DNA of 32,051 nt from Atlantibacter sp. RC6 (lineage in GTDB: Bacteria > Pseudomonadota > Gammaproteobacteria > Enterobacterales > Enterobacteriaceae): assembly GCF_014193285.1 (NCBI RefSeq), contig NZ_JACHZE010000017.1:1-32051 (forward strand), written 5' to 3'. Under the pieces are notes generated by a model. That model searched no databases. It saw only the letters and a list, made by a program, of their open reading frames with translations, and was not told the DNA's origin. Below, piece after piece: positions 18,830-32,051 of the stretch; the first letter of the stretch is position 1; the number at the start of each line of letters is the position of its first letter. The position numbers were made by a program, and so were the translations under genes.

Positions 18830-19135
18830 ATGAAGAACATCGTTTTATGTTGTGCTGCCGGGATGTCCACCAGCATGTTAGTGCAACGCATGCAGGACGC
18901 CGCGCAGAAAAAAGGGGTTGAGGTATCGATTAAAGCGGTGCCTGTCGCCGAGTTTAAGGAGAACCTCGACAGCGCGGATATTATTCTGCTCGGCCCGCAG
19001 GTGAAGTATGAACAGGCTAAACTTCAGGCGCTTGCCGATCCGCAGGGCAAGAAAGTCGCGGTCATCGATATGATGGATTACGGCATGATGAAAGGCGATG
19101 TGGTACTGGAAAAGGCCCTGAAACTACTGGAGTAA
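18830..19135 (+). CDS. PTS lactose/cellobiose-family EIIB
   Basis: This is a cytosolic phosphocarrier that takes phosphate from EIIA and passes it to the sugar in EIIC. Its 101 residues have the family P-loop-like start MKNIVLCCAAGMSTSMLVQRM. C8 aligns with the phosphorylated Cys10 of E. coli ChbB (FCSAGMSTS). LLGPQVKYE and VIDMMDYG are also typical. The ATG lies at the end of a 193-bp divergent control region. No clear AGGAG precedes it; GTGGATG, 5 bp upstream, is the best candidate. EIIA follows after 2 bp. Confidence 0.94.
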   Translation: MKNIVLCCAAGMSTSMLVQRMQDAAQKKGVEVSIKAVPVAEFKENLDSADIILLGPQVKYEQAKLQALADPQGKKVAVIDMMDYGMMKGDVVLEKALKLLE

Positions 19136-19137
19136 CC

Positions 19138-19455
19138 ATGGACGATCTGGAAACCATTATTATGGAGCTGCTGGTTAATGCGGGTGCGGCGCGTAGCGAA
19201 GCGCTCAGCGCGCTACGGATGGCCAGAAGCAACGACTTTTCCGGCGCTGAACAGGCGATGACGCAATCACGCGAGTATGTTAAGCAGGCCCATAAAATTC
19301 AAACCCAGCTTATTGGTATGGATGAAGGCTCCGGCAAGCTGCCGGTGAATCTGATTACCGTGCATTCTCAGGATCACCTGATGAACGCCATGGTGATTCA
19401 GGATCTGGCGGAGGATTTAATCGAGCTTTATCGACGGTTGCCACCAGTTAACTGA
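19138..19455 (+). CDS. PTS lactose/cellobiose-family EIIA
   Basis: This cytosolic helical-bundle protein accepts phosphate from HPr and passes it to EIIB. It has 105 residues. H76 in LITVHSQDHLM is the phosphorylated histidine by alignment with LacF and ChbA (VHAQDHLM), and the nearby Asp expected to hold the trimer's metal is also present (D79). The ATG is preceded by GGAG within the EIIB stop region, so the two genes are translated as a pair. A terminator shared with rpoC follows. Confidence 0.94.
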   Translation: MDDLETIIMELLVNAGAARSEALSALRMARSNDFSGAEQAMTQSREYVKQAHKIQTQLIGMDEGSGKLPVNLITVHSQDHLMNAMVIQDLAEDLIELYRRLPPVN

Positions 19456-19468
19456 TTTCTTTTAGCCA

Positions 19469-19498
19469 TAAAAAAACCCGCCGAAGCGGGTTTTTTTA
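19469..19498. terminator. Bidirectional terminator shared by EIIA and rpoC
   Basis: CCCGC (19477-19481), loop CGAA, GCGGG (19486-19490), flanked by seven A on the left and seven T on the right. This gives a good U tract on both strands. It lies 14 bp after the EIIA stop and 14 bp from the rpoC stop. Confidence 0.93.
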
Positions 19499-19512
19499 TT
19501 AGCTGAGCACGA

Positions 19513-23736
<4,224 letters not shown>

Positions 23737-23812
23737 GGATTGGCTCCCGTCGGAGTTAGCACAATCTGCCGCCAGGTTTTACCCTGGCAGCAGTGACCTG
23801 TTTGAGCGAGAG

Positions 23813-26800
23813 TTACTCGTCTTCCAGCTCGATATTGATACCCAGCGAACGAATCTCTTTCAACAGTACGTTGAAGGATTCCGGCATGCCCGGTTCCATC
23901 TGATGGTTGCCATCCACGATGTTCTTATACATCTTGGTACGGCCGTTCACGTCATCAGACTTAACGGTCAGCATTTCCTGCAGAGTATAAGCAGCGCCGT
24001 ATGCTTCCAGTGCCCACACTTCCATCTCACCGAAGCGCTGACCACCGAACTGCGCCTTACCACCCAGCGGCTGCTGAGTAACCAGGCTGTAAGAACCGGT
24101 GGAACGGGCGTGCATTTTGTCATCAACCAGGTGGTTCAGTTTCAGCATGTACATATAGCCAACGGTAACCTGGCGCTCGAATTGCTCACCGGTACGACCG
24201 TCGAACAGCGTGATCTGACCGGAAGTCGGCAGGCCACCCAGCTGTAACAGTTCCTTGATTTCCGACTCTTTGGCACCGTCAAATACCGGCGTTGCAATCG
24301 GCATACCTTTACGCAGGTTCTCAGCCAGACGCAGCACTTCTTCATCGCTGAAGGTGTTCAGGTCAACTTTCTGACAAACGTCTGCACCAAGGTCATAGGC
24401 TTTCTGGATGAATTCGCGCAGTTTGGCGACTTCCTGCTGCTGTTTCAGCATGGCGTTGATCTTATCGCCGATACCTTTCGCAGCCATACCCAGGTGGGTT
24501 TCCAGAATCTGACCGATGTTCATACGAGACGGTACGCCCAGCGGGTTCAGTACGATGTCTACCGGCGTGCCGTTTTCATCGTAAGGCATATCTTCGATCG
24601 GGTTGATCTTGGAGATAACACCTTTGTTACCGTGGCGGCCTGCCATTTTGTCACCCGGTTGAATCTGACGTTTAACGGCCAGATACACTTTCACGATTTT
24701 CAGCACGCCCGGTGCCAGGTCATCGCCCTGAGTGATTTTGCGGCGCTTCGCTTCGAGTTTCTTCTCAAACTCGTGCTTCAGCTCATCGTACTGCTCAGCC
24801 AGTTGCTCAAGCTGATTCTGTTTCTCTTCGTCGGTCAGGCCCAGTTCCAGCCAGCGATCGCGGGACAGTTTGTCGAGCTTCTCAGCTTCAACGCCGCCAG
24901 CAACCAGCACAGCATAGATACGACCAAACAGGCCGGCTTCGAGGATCTGCAATTCTTCAGACAGGTCTTTCTTCGCCTGCTTGAGCTGCATCTCTTCGAT
25001 TTCCAGGGCACGTTTGTCTTTTTCCACGCCATCGCGGGTAAAGACCTGAACGTCGATAACGGTACCGGACACGCCGTTCGGTACGCGCAGAGAAGAGTCT
25101 TTAACGTCAGACGCTTTCTCACCGAAGATCGCACGCAGCAGTTTCTCTTCTGGGGTCAGCTGGGTTTCACCTTTCGGGGTAACCTTACCTACCAGAATGT
25201 CGCCACCGGTCACTTCAGCACCGATATAAACGATACCGGATTCATCCAGTTTGGAGAGCGCAGCTTCACCCACGTTCGGGATGTCAGCGGTAATCTCTTC
25301 TGGCCCCAGCTTGGTGTCACGGGACACACACGCCAGTTCCTGAATGTGGATGGTCGTGAAACGATCTTCCTGGACCACACGCTCGGAAACGAGGATGGAG
25401 TCTTCGAAGTTGTAACCGTTCCACGGCATGAACGCTACGCGCATGTTCTGACCGAGCGCCAGTTCACCGAGGTCGGTGGACGGACCGTCTGCCAGCACGT
25501 CGCCGCGCTCAACCGGTTCACCCAGGGACACGCACGGCATCTGGTTGATGCAGGTGTTCTGGTTAGAACGGGTGTATTTAGTCAGGTTATAGATGTCGAT
25601 ACCTGCTTCGCCCGGATACATCTCGTCTTCGTTAACTTTGATAACGATACGGGACGCATCCACGTACTGAACGGTACCGCCACGTTTAGCCACGGCGGTA
25701 ACGCCGGAGTCAACCGCAACAGCACGTTCCATACCGGTACCCACCAGCGGCTTATCAGCGCGCAGAGTCGGAACCGCCTGACGTTGCATGTTCGCACCCA
25801 TCAATGCACGGTTGGCGTCATCGTGTTCCAGGAACGGGATCAGGGACGCACCGACGGAAACCACCTGCTGGGTGGAAACGTCCATGTAGTCAACCTGGTC
25901 GTTGCTGAACAAGCTGGATTCGCCTTTGCTACGGCAAGTAACCAGATCGTCGACGAAACGGCCTTCTTCGGTCAGGTTGGTGTTCGCCTGCGCGATCACG
26001 TAGTTACCTTCTTCGATAGCGGAGAGGTAATGGATCTCGTCAGTGACCACGCCATCAACAACGCGACGATACGGGGTTTCCAGGAAGCCGTATTCGTTAG
26101 TCTGCGCGTACACAGACAGGGAGTTGATCAGACCGATGTTCGGACCTTCAGGGGTTTCGATAGGACATACACGACCGTAGTGGGTTGGGTGTACGTCACG
26201 GACTTCAAAGCCCGCGCGTTCGCGCGTCAGACCGCCTGGGCCGAGTGCAGAGATACGACGCTTGTGCGTAATCTCAGACAGCGGGTTGTTCTGGTCCATA
26301 AACTGAGACAGCTGGCTGGAACCAAAGAACTCTTTCACTGCCGCAGAGATCGGCTTGGCGTTGATCATATCCTGAGGCATCAGGGTATCGAGGTCGCCCA
26401 GAGACAGACGCTCTTTCACCGCACGCTCAACACGCACCAGGCCAACGCGGAATTGGTTTTCCGCCATTTCGCCTACGGAACGGATACGACGGTTGCCGAG
26501 GTGGTCGATGTCATCCACTTCGCCTTTGCCGTTACGGATATCGATGAGCTTCTTCATCACTTCGATGATGTCGTCTTTGCTCAGGATACCGGAGCCTTCG
26601 ATTTCTTCGCGCAGCAGAGAACGGTTGAACTTCATACGACCAACCGCGGACAGATCGTAGCGGTCTTCGGAGAAGAACAGGTTCTCGAACAGGCTTTCAG
26701 CGGCTTCACGTGTCGGCGGTTCACCAGGGCGCATCATGCGGTAGATTTCTACCAGCGCGCTCAGACGATCGTTGGTTGGGTCGACGCGTACGGTTTCAGA

Positions 26801-27841
26801 GATGTACGCACCGTGATCCAGATCGTTGGTAAACAGCGTTTCGATACGCTTGTGGCCGGACTGGCTCAGTTTCGCCAGCAGATCCAGAGAGAGTTCCATG
26901 TTCGCCGGGCAAATCAGCTCGCCGGTGGACTCATCAACGTAATCTTTCGCCGCCACTTTACCGGCAATATATTCAACCGGTACTTCGATGTGCTTAATGT
27001 CGTCTTTTTCAAGCTGACGAATATGGCGCGCAGTGATACGGCGGCCTTTTTCGACATACACTTTGCCGTCTGCTTCGATATCGAAAGAGGCGGTTTCGCC
27101 ACGCAGACGCTCCGGGACCAGCTCCATTTGCAGCTTGTTGTCACGGATTTCAAAAATCACTTTTTCAAAGAACAGGTCAAGGATCTGCTCAGTGGTGTAG
27201 TTCAGCGCGCGCAGAATGATGGTTGCAGGCAATTTACGGCGACGGTCGATACGGACAAACAGGTTGTCTTTCGGATCGAACTCGAAGTCCAGCCAGGAAC
27301 CACGGTAAGGGATAATACGTGCGTTATACAGCACCTTACCTGAAGAGTGAGTTTTACCCTTGTCGCTGTCGAAGAACACACCCGGGCTACGGTGCAGCTG
27401 AGAAACGATAACGCGCTCAGTACCGTTGATAACGAAGGTGCCGTTATCGGTCATGAGCGGGATTTCGCCCATGTATACTTCTTGTTCTTTGATGTCTTTA
27501 ACGGTGCCTTCCGGCGCTTCGCGCTCGTAGATCACCAGACGCAGTTTCACGCGCAGCGGAGCCGAATAGGTTACGCCACGAATCTGACACTCTTTAACGT
27601 CAAATACGGGTTCGCCAAGACGGTAACTGACGTACTGCAGTTCCGAGTTGCCGCTATAGCTCTTGATCGGGAACACGGAACGGAATGCCGCTTCCAGACC
27701 ATACTGGCCTTCAGGATCTTGCTCGATAAACTTCTGGAACGAGTCAAGCTGGATAGAAAGGAGATAAGGAATGTCCAGCACTTGCGGACGTTTTCCAAAA
27801 TCCTTACGAATACGTTTTTTCTCGGTATAGGAGTAAACCAT
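23813..27841 (-). CDS. rpoB: RNA polymerase beta subunit
   Basis: RpoB pairs with RpoC to form the active centre and the rifampicin pocket. From the ATG at 27841 ([16 protein letters not shown]) it has 1342 residues, the E. coli length. A longer frame starting upstream at 27883 adds 14 residues with no homology and ignores the GAGGAA ribosome site. The rifampicin cluster around residues 507-534 reads as wild type, with D516, H526 and S531 in place, so no common resistance change is seen. Transcription comes from the rplKAJL promoters through the attenuator just upstream. Confidence 0.99.
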   Translation of the reverse strand: MVYSYTEKKRIRKDFGKRPQVLDIPYLLSIQLDSFQKFIEQDPEGQYGLEAAFRSVFPIKSYSGNSELQYVSYRLGEPVFDVKECQIRGVTYSAPLRVKLRLVIYEREAPEGTVKDIKEQEVYMGEIPLMTDNGTFVINGTERVIVSQLHRSPGVFFDSDKGKTHSSGKVLYNARIIPYRGSWLDFEFDPKDNLFVRIDRRRKLPATIILRALNYTTEQILDLFFEKVIFEIRDNKLQMELVPERLRGETASFDIEADGKVYVEKGRRITARHIRQLEKDDIKHIEVPVEYIAGKVAAKDYVDESTGELICPANMELSLDLLAKLSQSGHKRIETLFTNDLDHGAYISETVRVDPTNDRLSALVEIYRMMRPGEPPTREAAESLFENLFFSEDRYDLSAVGRMKFNRSLLREEIEGSGILSKDDIIEVMKKLIDIRNGKGEVDDIDHLGNRRIRSVGEMAENQFRVGLVRVERAVKERLSLGDLDTLMPQDMINAKPISAAVKEFFGSSQLSQFMDQNNPLSEITHKRRISALGPGGLTRERAGFEVRDVHPTHYGRVCPIETPEGPNIGLINSLSVYAQTNEYGFLETPYRRVVDGVVTDEIHYLSAIEEGNYVIAQANTNLTEEGRFVDDLVTCRSKGESSLFSNDQVDYMDVSTQQVVSVGASLIPFLEHDDANRALMGANMQRQAVPTLRADKPLVGTGMERAVAVDSGVTAVAKRGGTVQYVDASRIVIKVNEDEMYPGEAGIDIYNLTKYTRSNQNTCINQMPCVSLGEPVERGDVLADGPSTDLGELALGQNMRVAFMPWNGYNFEDSILVSERVVQEDRFTTIHIQELACVSRDTKLGPEEITADIPNVGEAALSKLDESGIVYIGAEVTGGDILVGKVTPKGETQLTPEEKLLRAIFGEKASDVKDSSLRVPNGVSGTVIDVQVFTRDGVEKDKRALEIEEMQLKQAKKDLSEELQILEAGLFGRIYAVLVAGGVEAEKLDKLSRDRWLELGLTDEEKQNQLEQLAEQYDELKHEFEKKLEAKRRKITQGDDLAPGVLKIVKVYLAVKRQIQPGDKMAGRHGNKGVISKINPIEDMPYDENGTPVDIVLNPLGVPSRMNIGQILETHLGMAAKGIGDKINAMLKQQQEVAKLREFIQKAYDLGADVCQKVDLNTFSDEEVLRLAENLRKGMPIATPVFDGAKESEIKELLQLGGLPTSGQITLFDGRTGEQFERQVTVGYMYMLKLNHLVDDKMHARSTGSYSLVTQQPLGGKAQFGGQRFGEMEVWALEAYGAAYTLQEMLTVKSDDVNGRTKMYKNIVDGNHQMEPGMPESFNVLLKEIRSLGINIELEDE

Positions 27842-28047
27842 AGGGTTCCTCAGCTCGCTGACAAGTCGACCCACTCTGTCCATTGAATAAGGACAGTTTA
27901 TGCAACACCATTTTGTTGACCGGAAAATGGAACACTTTCCGCAATGCCTGTTTCTATCACTCTTAAATCATTTCGTTGCGATTTACACAGCGCGCCTGCC
28001 CTGTCGCAATATATTAAGTCGTCGATAGAAATAACCATTGGGGGAAA

Positions 28048-28078
28048 CCAGTAGATAAATAGTGTGAAAGGCTACTGG
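28048..28078 (-). promoter_or_regulatory. Likely RNase III processing stem between rplL and rpoB
   Basis: CCAGTAG (28048-28054) pairs with CTACTGG (28072-28078). It sits about 210-240 bases upstream of rpoB, where the E. coli transcript is cut by RNase III. The assignment is by position and pairing only. Confidence 0.6.
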
Positions 28079-28091
28079 CGCCCTGTAGCGC

Positions 28092-28122
28092 AAAAAGGCT
28101 GGTGACCAAAAAGTCACCAGCC
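28092..28122 (-). terminator. rplL-rpoB attenuator (partial terminator)
   Basis: A 10-bp stem GGCTGGTGAC/GTCACCAGCC (28097-28106 with 28113-28122) is followed on the minus strand by TTTTT (28092-28096). It lies 40 bp after rplL. In E. coli this terminator lets only part of the transcripts reach rpoBC, setting the ribosomal protein to polymerase ratio. A second 8-bp hairpin (28125-28144) precedes it. Confidence 0.88.
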
Positions 28123-28124
28123 AT

Positions 28125-28144
28125 CAGCCTGATTACTCAGGCTG
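28125..28144 (-). other. Hairpin just after rplL
   Basis: CAGCCTGA (28125-28132) pairs with TCAGGCTG (28137-28144), with loop GUAA in the RNA (a GNRA tetraloop). It may protect the rplL 3' end. It lies immediately before the attenuator. Confidence 0.6.
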
Positions 28145-28161
28145 CAACCAGAAAAGTTGGC

Positions 28162-28527
<366 letters not shown>

Positions 28528-28593
28528 TTAAATTGTTCCTGAATATCAGAATAAGTTTATACGTAAGCAGATGCTTTATAAGGAAAACTGCGA

Positions 28594-29091
28594 TTAAGCA
28601 GCTTCTTTCGCATCGCGTACAGCAGCCAGAGTACGAACCAGTTTGCCAGCCGAAGCTTCTTTCATGGTTGCCATCAGGCGTGCAATTGCTTCTTCGTAGG
28701 TCGGCAGGGTTGCCAGGCGATCAATTTGCGATGCCGGGATCAACTCACCTTCAAAGGCCGCAGCTTTAACCTCGAATTTTGCATTCGCTTTCGCGAACTC
28801 TTTGAACAGACGAGCAGCAGCGCCCGGGTGTTCCATAGAGTATGCAATCAAGGTAGGACCAACAAACGTGTCTTTCAGGCATTCAAATTGAGTGCCTTCA
28901 ACGACGCGGCGCAGCAGGGTGTTACGAACAACACGCATGTAAACGCCAGCTTCACGACCTGCTTTACGCAGTTCAGTCATTTTATCTACGGTAACGCCAC
29001 GGGAATCCGCAACAACCGCAGACAGCGCGCCTTTGGCTACTTCGCTGACTTCAGCAACAATCGCTTGTTTGTCTTGAAGATTTAAAGCCAT
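28594..29091 (-). CDS. rplJ: 50S ribosomal protein L10
   Basis: L10 anchors the L7/L12 dimers to 23S rRNA, and the L10-L12 complex represses its own mRNA. The 165-residue start [15 protein letters not shown] was chosen over an upstream in-frame start at 29124 because it matches E. coli and follows AGGAGCAAAGCTA. The C-terminal helix that binds L12 ([22 protein letters not shown]) is intact. It is preceded by its own promoter and the long structured leader. Confidence 0.98.
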
Positions 29092-29109
29092 TAGCTTTGC
29101 TCCTGGATG

Positions 29110-29300
29110 TTTGCCGGGGCTCATGCCCCGGAACTCACTTCACTCTTCTCAAAGAAAAGAGCGTCTTAATACGGTGAGCAGAAACAAGCCAAAGAAAACT
29201 TATAAAAAGGTCTTCAGGTTCTGTCACCGTCTACGCAGGAGATTAAGTTTCAGAGAAACACCTGCGGTCTTGGACGGGGCCTGGATAAGGCCAGGCTCCA
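29110..29300 (-). promoter_or_regulatory. L10 leader (autoregulatory mRNA structure)
   Basis: This is the leader upstream of rplJ where the L10-L12 complex binds. Visible stems are GCCTGG/CCAGGC (29279-29296), an outer CGCAGG/CCTGCG (29234-29239 with 29261-29266) enclosing GTTTC/GAAAC (29247-29259), and a GC-rich 7-bp hairpin (29114-29131) just before the ribosome site. The limits are approximate. Confidence 0.8.
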
Positions 29301-29408
29301 ACCGAAAATTCTGTCTATGACTTCGCCATTCAAACCGCAGCAGCGTTTGTTGCAATTTGACTGGCTCGCATAGCGTTCTGTCTGATTCGACAGAATCGTG
29401 GGCGTAAG

Positions 29409-29437
29409 ATTGTAGACAAATCCGCCGCCCACGTAAA
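29409..29437 (-). promoter_or_regulatory. rplJ promoter (P-L10)
   Basis: Minus-strand -35 TTTACG (29432-29437) and -10 TACAAT (29409-29414) are spaced by 17 bp, just after the rplA stop. RNA would start near 29402, giving a leader of about 310 bases. Confidence 0.8.
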
Positions 29438-29447
29438 TAGCGAATTA

Positions 29448-30614
<1,167 letters not shown>

Positions 30615-30665
30615 TCAGTGAAGCTCCCCGTGATGAATATCGTTTTACGGGCAAAGCCCATAAAA

Positions 30666-30700
30666 ACAAAAGGCGCGAAATTGTAGTCCAATCTCGCGCC
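30666..30700 (-). terminator. nusG terminator, overlapping P-L11
   Basis: GGCGCGA (30672-30678) pairs with TCGCGCC (30694-30700), with an inner ATTG/CAAT pairing, and the minus strand continues TTTTGTTTTT. It lies 39 bp past the nusG stop. The -10 of the rplK promoter is inside the loop. Confidence 0.8.
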
Positions 30701-30708
30701 CTGTGCAA
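30680..30708 (-). promoter_or_regulatory. rplK promoter (P-L11)
   Basis: Minus-strand -35 TTGCAC (30703-30708) and -10 TACAAT (30680-30685) are spaced by exactly 17 bp. RNA would start near 30673, about 89 bases before the rplK ATG. Confidence 0.88.
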
Positions 30709-30738
30709 CGATTAATCGTTGCTTTTACAACCTGACTG

Positions 30739-31284
30739 TTAGGCCTTTTCGACCTGAGCAAAGTCCAGTTCGACTGGCGTTGCGCGTCCGAAAATGGATA
30801 CTGACACTTTCAGGCGGCTTTTCTCGTAATCGACTTCTTCAACAACGCCGTTGAAGTCAGCAAACGGACCATCGCTAACACGAACCATCTCACCCGGTTC
30901 AAACAGCGTTTTCGGACGCGGCTTATCACCCACCTGCTGCAGGCGGTTCATAATCGCATCCACTTCTTTATCGCTGATCGGAGCCGGACGATCCGAAGTA
31001 CCACCGATGAAGCCCATCACACGCGGTACGCTGCGCACTAAGTGCCAGCTCGCATCGTTCATGACCATTTGGACCAGCACATAGCCCGGGAAGAATTTGC
31101 GTTCGCTTTTGCGACGCTGGCCGCCGCGAATTTCCACAACTTCTTCAGTTGGGACCATCACGTCGCCAAATAACTCTTCCATGTTATGTAATTTGATATG
31201 CTCGCGCAGGGAAGTCGCTACGCGGCCCTCAAAACCGGAAAACGCCTGAACGACGTACCAGCGCTTTTTAGGAGCTTCAGACAT
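30739..31284 (-). CDS. nusG: Transcription termination/antitermination factor
   Basis: NusG binds RNA polymerase across the clamp, speeds elongation, and through its C-terminal KOW domain contacts Rho or ribosomal protein S10. The 181 residues match E. coli. The N-terminal NGN domain begins [17 protein letters not shown] and includes [10 protein letters not shown]. The KOW motif is [22 protein letters not shown]. The ATG lies one base after the secE stop, so the pair is translationally coupled. A terminator containing P-L11 follows. Confidence 0.98.
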   Translation of the reverse strand: MSEAPKKRWYVVQAFSGFEGRVATSLREHIKLHNMEELFGDVMVPTEEVVEIRGGQRRKSERKFFPGYVLVQMVMNDASWHLVRSVPRVMGFIGGTSDRPAPISDKEVDAIMNRLQQVGDKPRPKTLFEPGEMVRVSDGPFADFNGVVEEVDYEKSRLKVSVSIFGRATPVELDFAQVEKA

Positions 31285-31285
31285 C

Positions 31286-31669
31286 TCAGAACCTCAGGCC
31301 AGTGATAAAAGAAACCAGGCGGACCAGAATACCATCCAGGCCCCATAGGATCAGTGACATTACAGCAGTAACCGCCGCTACAATTAACGTGGTATGCAAT
31401 GTTTCCTGGCGAGTTGGCCAAATCACTTTACGGACTTCGGTTCTCGCTTCACGGGCAAACGCTACAGTCGCTTTGCCTTTCGTGGTCAGCAGCGCAACGC
31501 CGCCCGCTGCCGCAATTAAAATCACCACTGCCAGGGCACGCAACGGCAGGGATATATCACGATAAATGTAGTTGCCTACGATAGCTACGATCAGCAGCAC
31601 CGCCACGGCGATCCATTTCATCGCTTCCAGGCCGCGCCCACTTCCCTGAGCTTCGGTATTCGCACTCAT
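31286..31669 (-). CDS. secE: Preprotein translocase subunit
   Basis: SecE is the essential clamp-like subunit of the SecYEG channel in the inner membrane. From the ATG at 31669 ([15 protein letters not shown]) it has 127 residues with three membrane segments, the E. coli form. These are [17 protein letters not shown] and [19 protein letters not shown], then the essential amphipathic helix with [14 protein letters not shown], followed by the last segment. A start five codons upstream is possible but does not match known proteins. It is first in secE-nusG. Confidence 0.97.
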   Translation of the reverse strand: MSANTEAQGSGRGLEAMKWIAVAVLLIVAIVGNYIYRDISLPLRALAVVILIAAAGGVALLTTKGKATVAFAREARTEVRKVIWPTRQETLHTTLIVAAVTAVMSLILWGLDGILVRLVSFITGLRF

Positions 31670-31892
31670 AAACCAACCTGTCACAATAAATCAGACAAAC
31701 ATTTTTGCCCCGCTACTGCGAGGCAAACCGAACCGAATCGCGTATTTCCGTCATTTTCAACAGGTTACCGCATCAATCAGTAACATGGCGGAGGATAAAT
31801 GCTTCGGACTAAACGCCCTCTTCAGAGCCTGTCTCAGCAATGATTATGAGAAAGAAATCACTGATGAGCCAGGTTCTGGTTCGAAAGCGTGC
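31670..31892 (-). promoter_or_regulatory. secE upstream region
   Basis: This gap between the tufB terminator and secE should contain the secE-nusG promoter. I see TTGAAA at about 31757-31762 and a GC-rich inverted repeat GCCTCGC/GCGGGGC near 31709-31727, but no -10 that I trust. No tRNA or small ORF of note is visible. Confidence 0.4.
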
Positions 31893-31919
31893 AAAAAGGG
31901 CATCAAATGATGCCCTTTT
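31893..31919 (-). terminator. tufB terminator
   Basis: Stem GGGCATC/GATGCCC (31898-31904 with 31909-31915), loop AAAT, flanked by A and T runs. The minus strand ends in TTTTT (31893-31897), 30 bp past the tuf stop. Confidence 0.92.
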
Positions 31920-31949
31920 CATGCGCATTGCGTCAAATGTTATCAGCGA

Positions 31950-32051
<102 letters not shown>

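Noticed and set aside
24494-27343. 949-codon open frame on the plus strand opposite rpoB
   Set aside because: It is a shadow of rpoB caused by its strong codon bias (few stops in this antisense frame); there is no ribosome site or recognisable protein.
27842-27883. 14-codon N-terminal extension of rpoB
   Set aside because: Known RpoB begins [10 protein letters not shown], and the GAGGAA ribosome site lies directly before that ATG.

Overview
The window is chromosomal DNA of an enterobacterium in the E. coli / Salmonella / Citrobacter / Enterobacter group. Proteins such as HU-alpha, PurH, ThiH, RpoB, RpoC and the ribosomal proteins read almost like their E. coli counterparts in sequence and length. 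The gene order is the conserved rrn - purHD - hupA - hemE - thi - rpoCB - rpl - tufB neighbourhood (the 90-minute region of E. coli). I cannot name the species.

Layout: (1) 1-445 is a divergent control region: promoters P1 and P2 and the boxA leader of an rRNA operon read leftward out of the window, and a PurR-type promoter plus a structured leader read rightward into purH-purD (446-3338). (2) 3373-7737, minus strand: yjaH, hupA, yjaG, nfi, hemE and nudC. The zraPSR block that separates purD from yjaH in E. coli is missing. (3) 7837-13997, plus strand: rsd, then a TPP riboswitch and the overlapping thiamin operon thiCEFSGH. (4) 14029-19455 is the accessory part: a sugar cassette of AgaS-like SIS isomerase, GntR/HutC regulator, GH4 6-phospho-glycosidase and a lactose/cellobiose-family PTS split into divergent EIIC (minus) and EIIB-EIIA (plus). 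It occupies the place held by yjaZ/htrC in E. coli. (5) 19513-32051, minus strand: the transcription-translation block rpoC, rpoB, rplL, rplJ, rplA, rplK, nusG, secE and the end of tufB, with its known internal promoters, attenuator, processing hairpin and L10 leader.

How the parts work together: purHD finish IMP and start purine synthesis. thiCEFSGH make the pyrimidine and thiazole halves of thiamin under TPP control. rpl/rpo/nusG/secE/tufB supply growth machinery. The cassette should import and phosphorylate a beta-linked disaccharide (EIIA to EIIB to EIIC), hydrolyse it with the GH4 enzyme and, if the SIS protein acts as an amino-sugar isomerase/deaminase, feed an amino-sugar phosphate into glycolysis.

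The most interesting new signal is the 193-bp EIIC/EIIB divergent promoter region. It holds a perfect 16-bp palindrome at 18666-18681 that resembles the DasR/NagR operator of the GntR/HutC family, and a near-consensus CRP site at 18731-18752 lying about 60 bp from both predicted start points. These are predictions from sequence only. No insertion sequences, CRISPR arrays, tRNAs or complete rRNA genes were seen.
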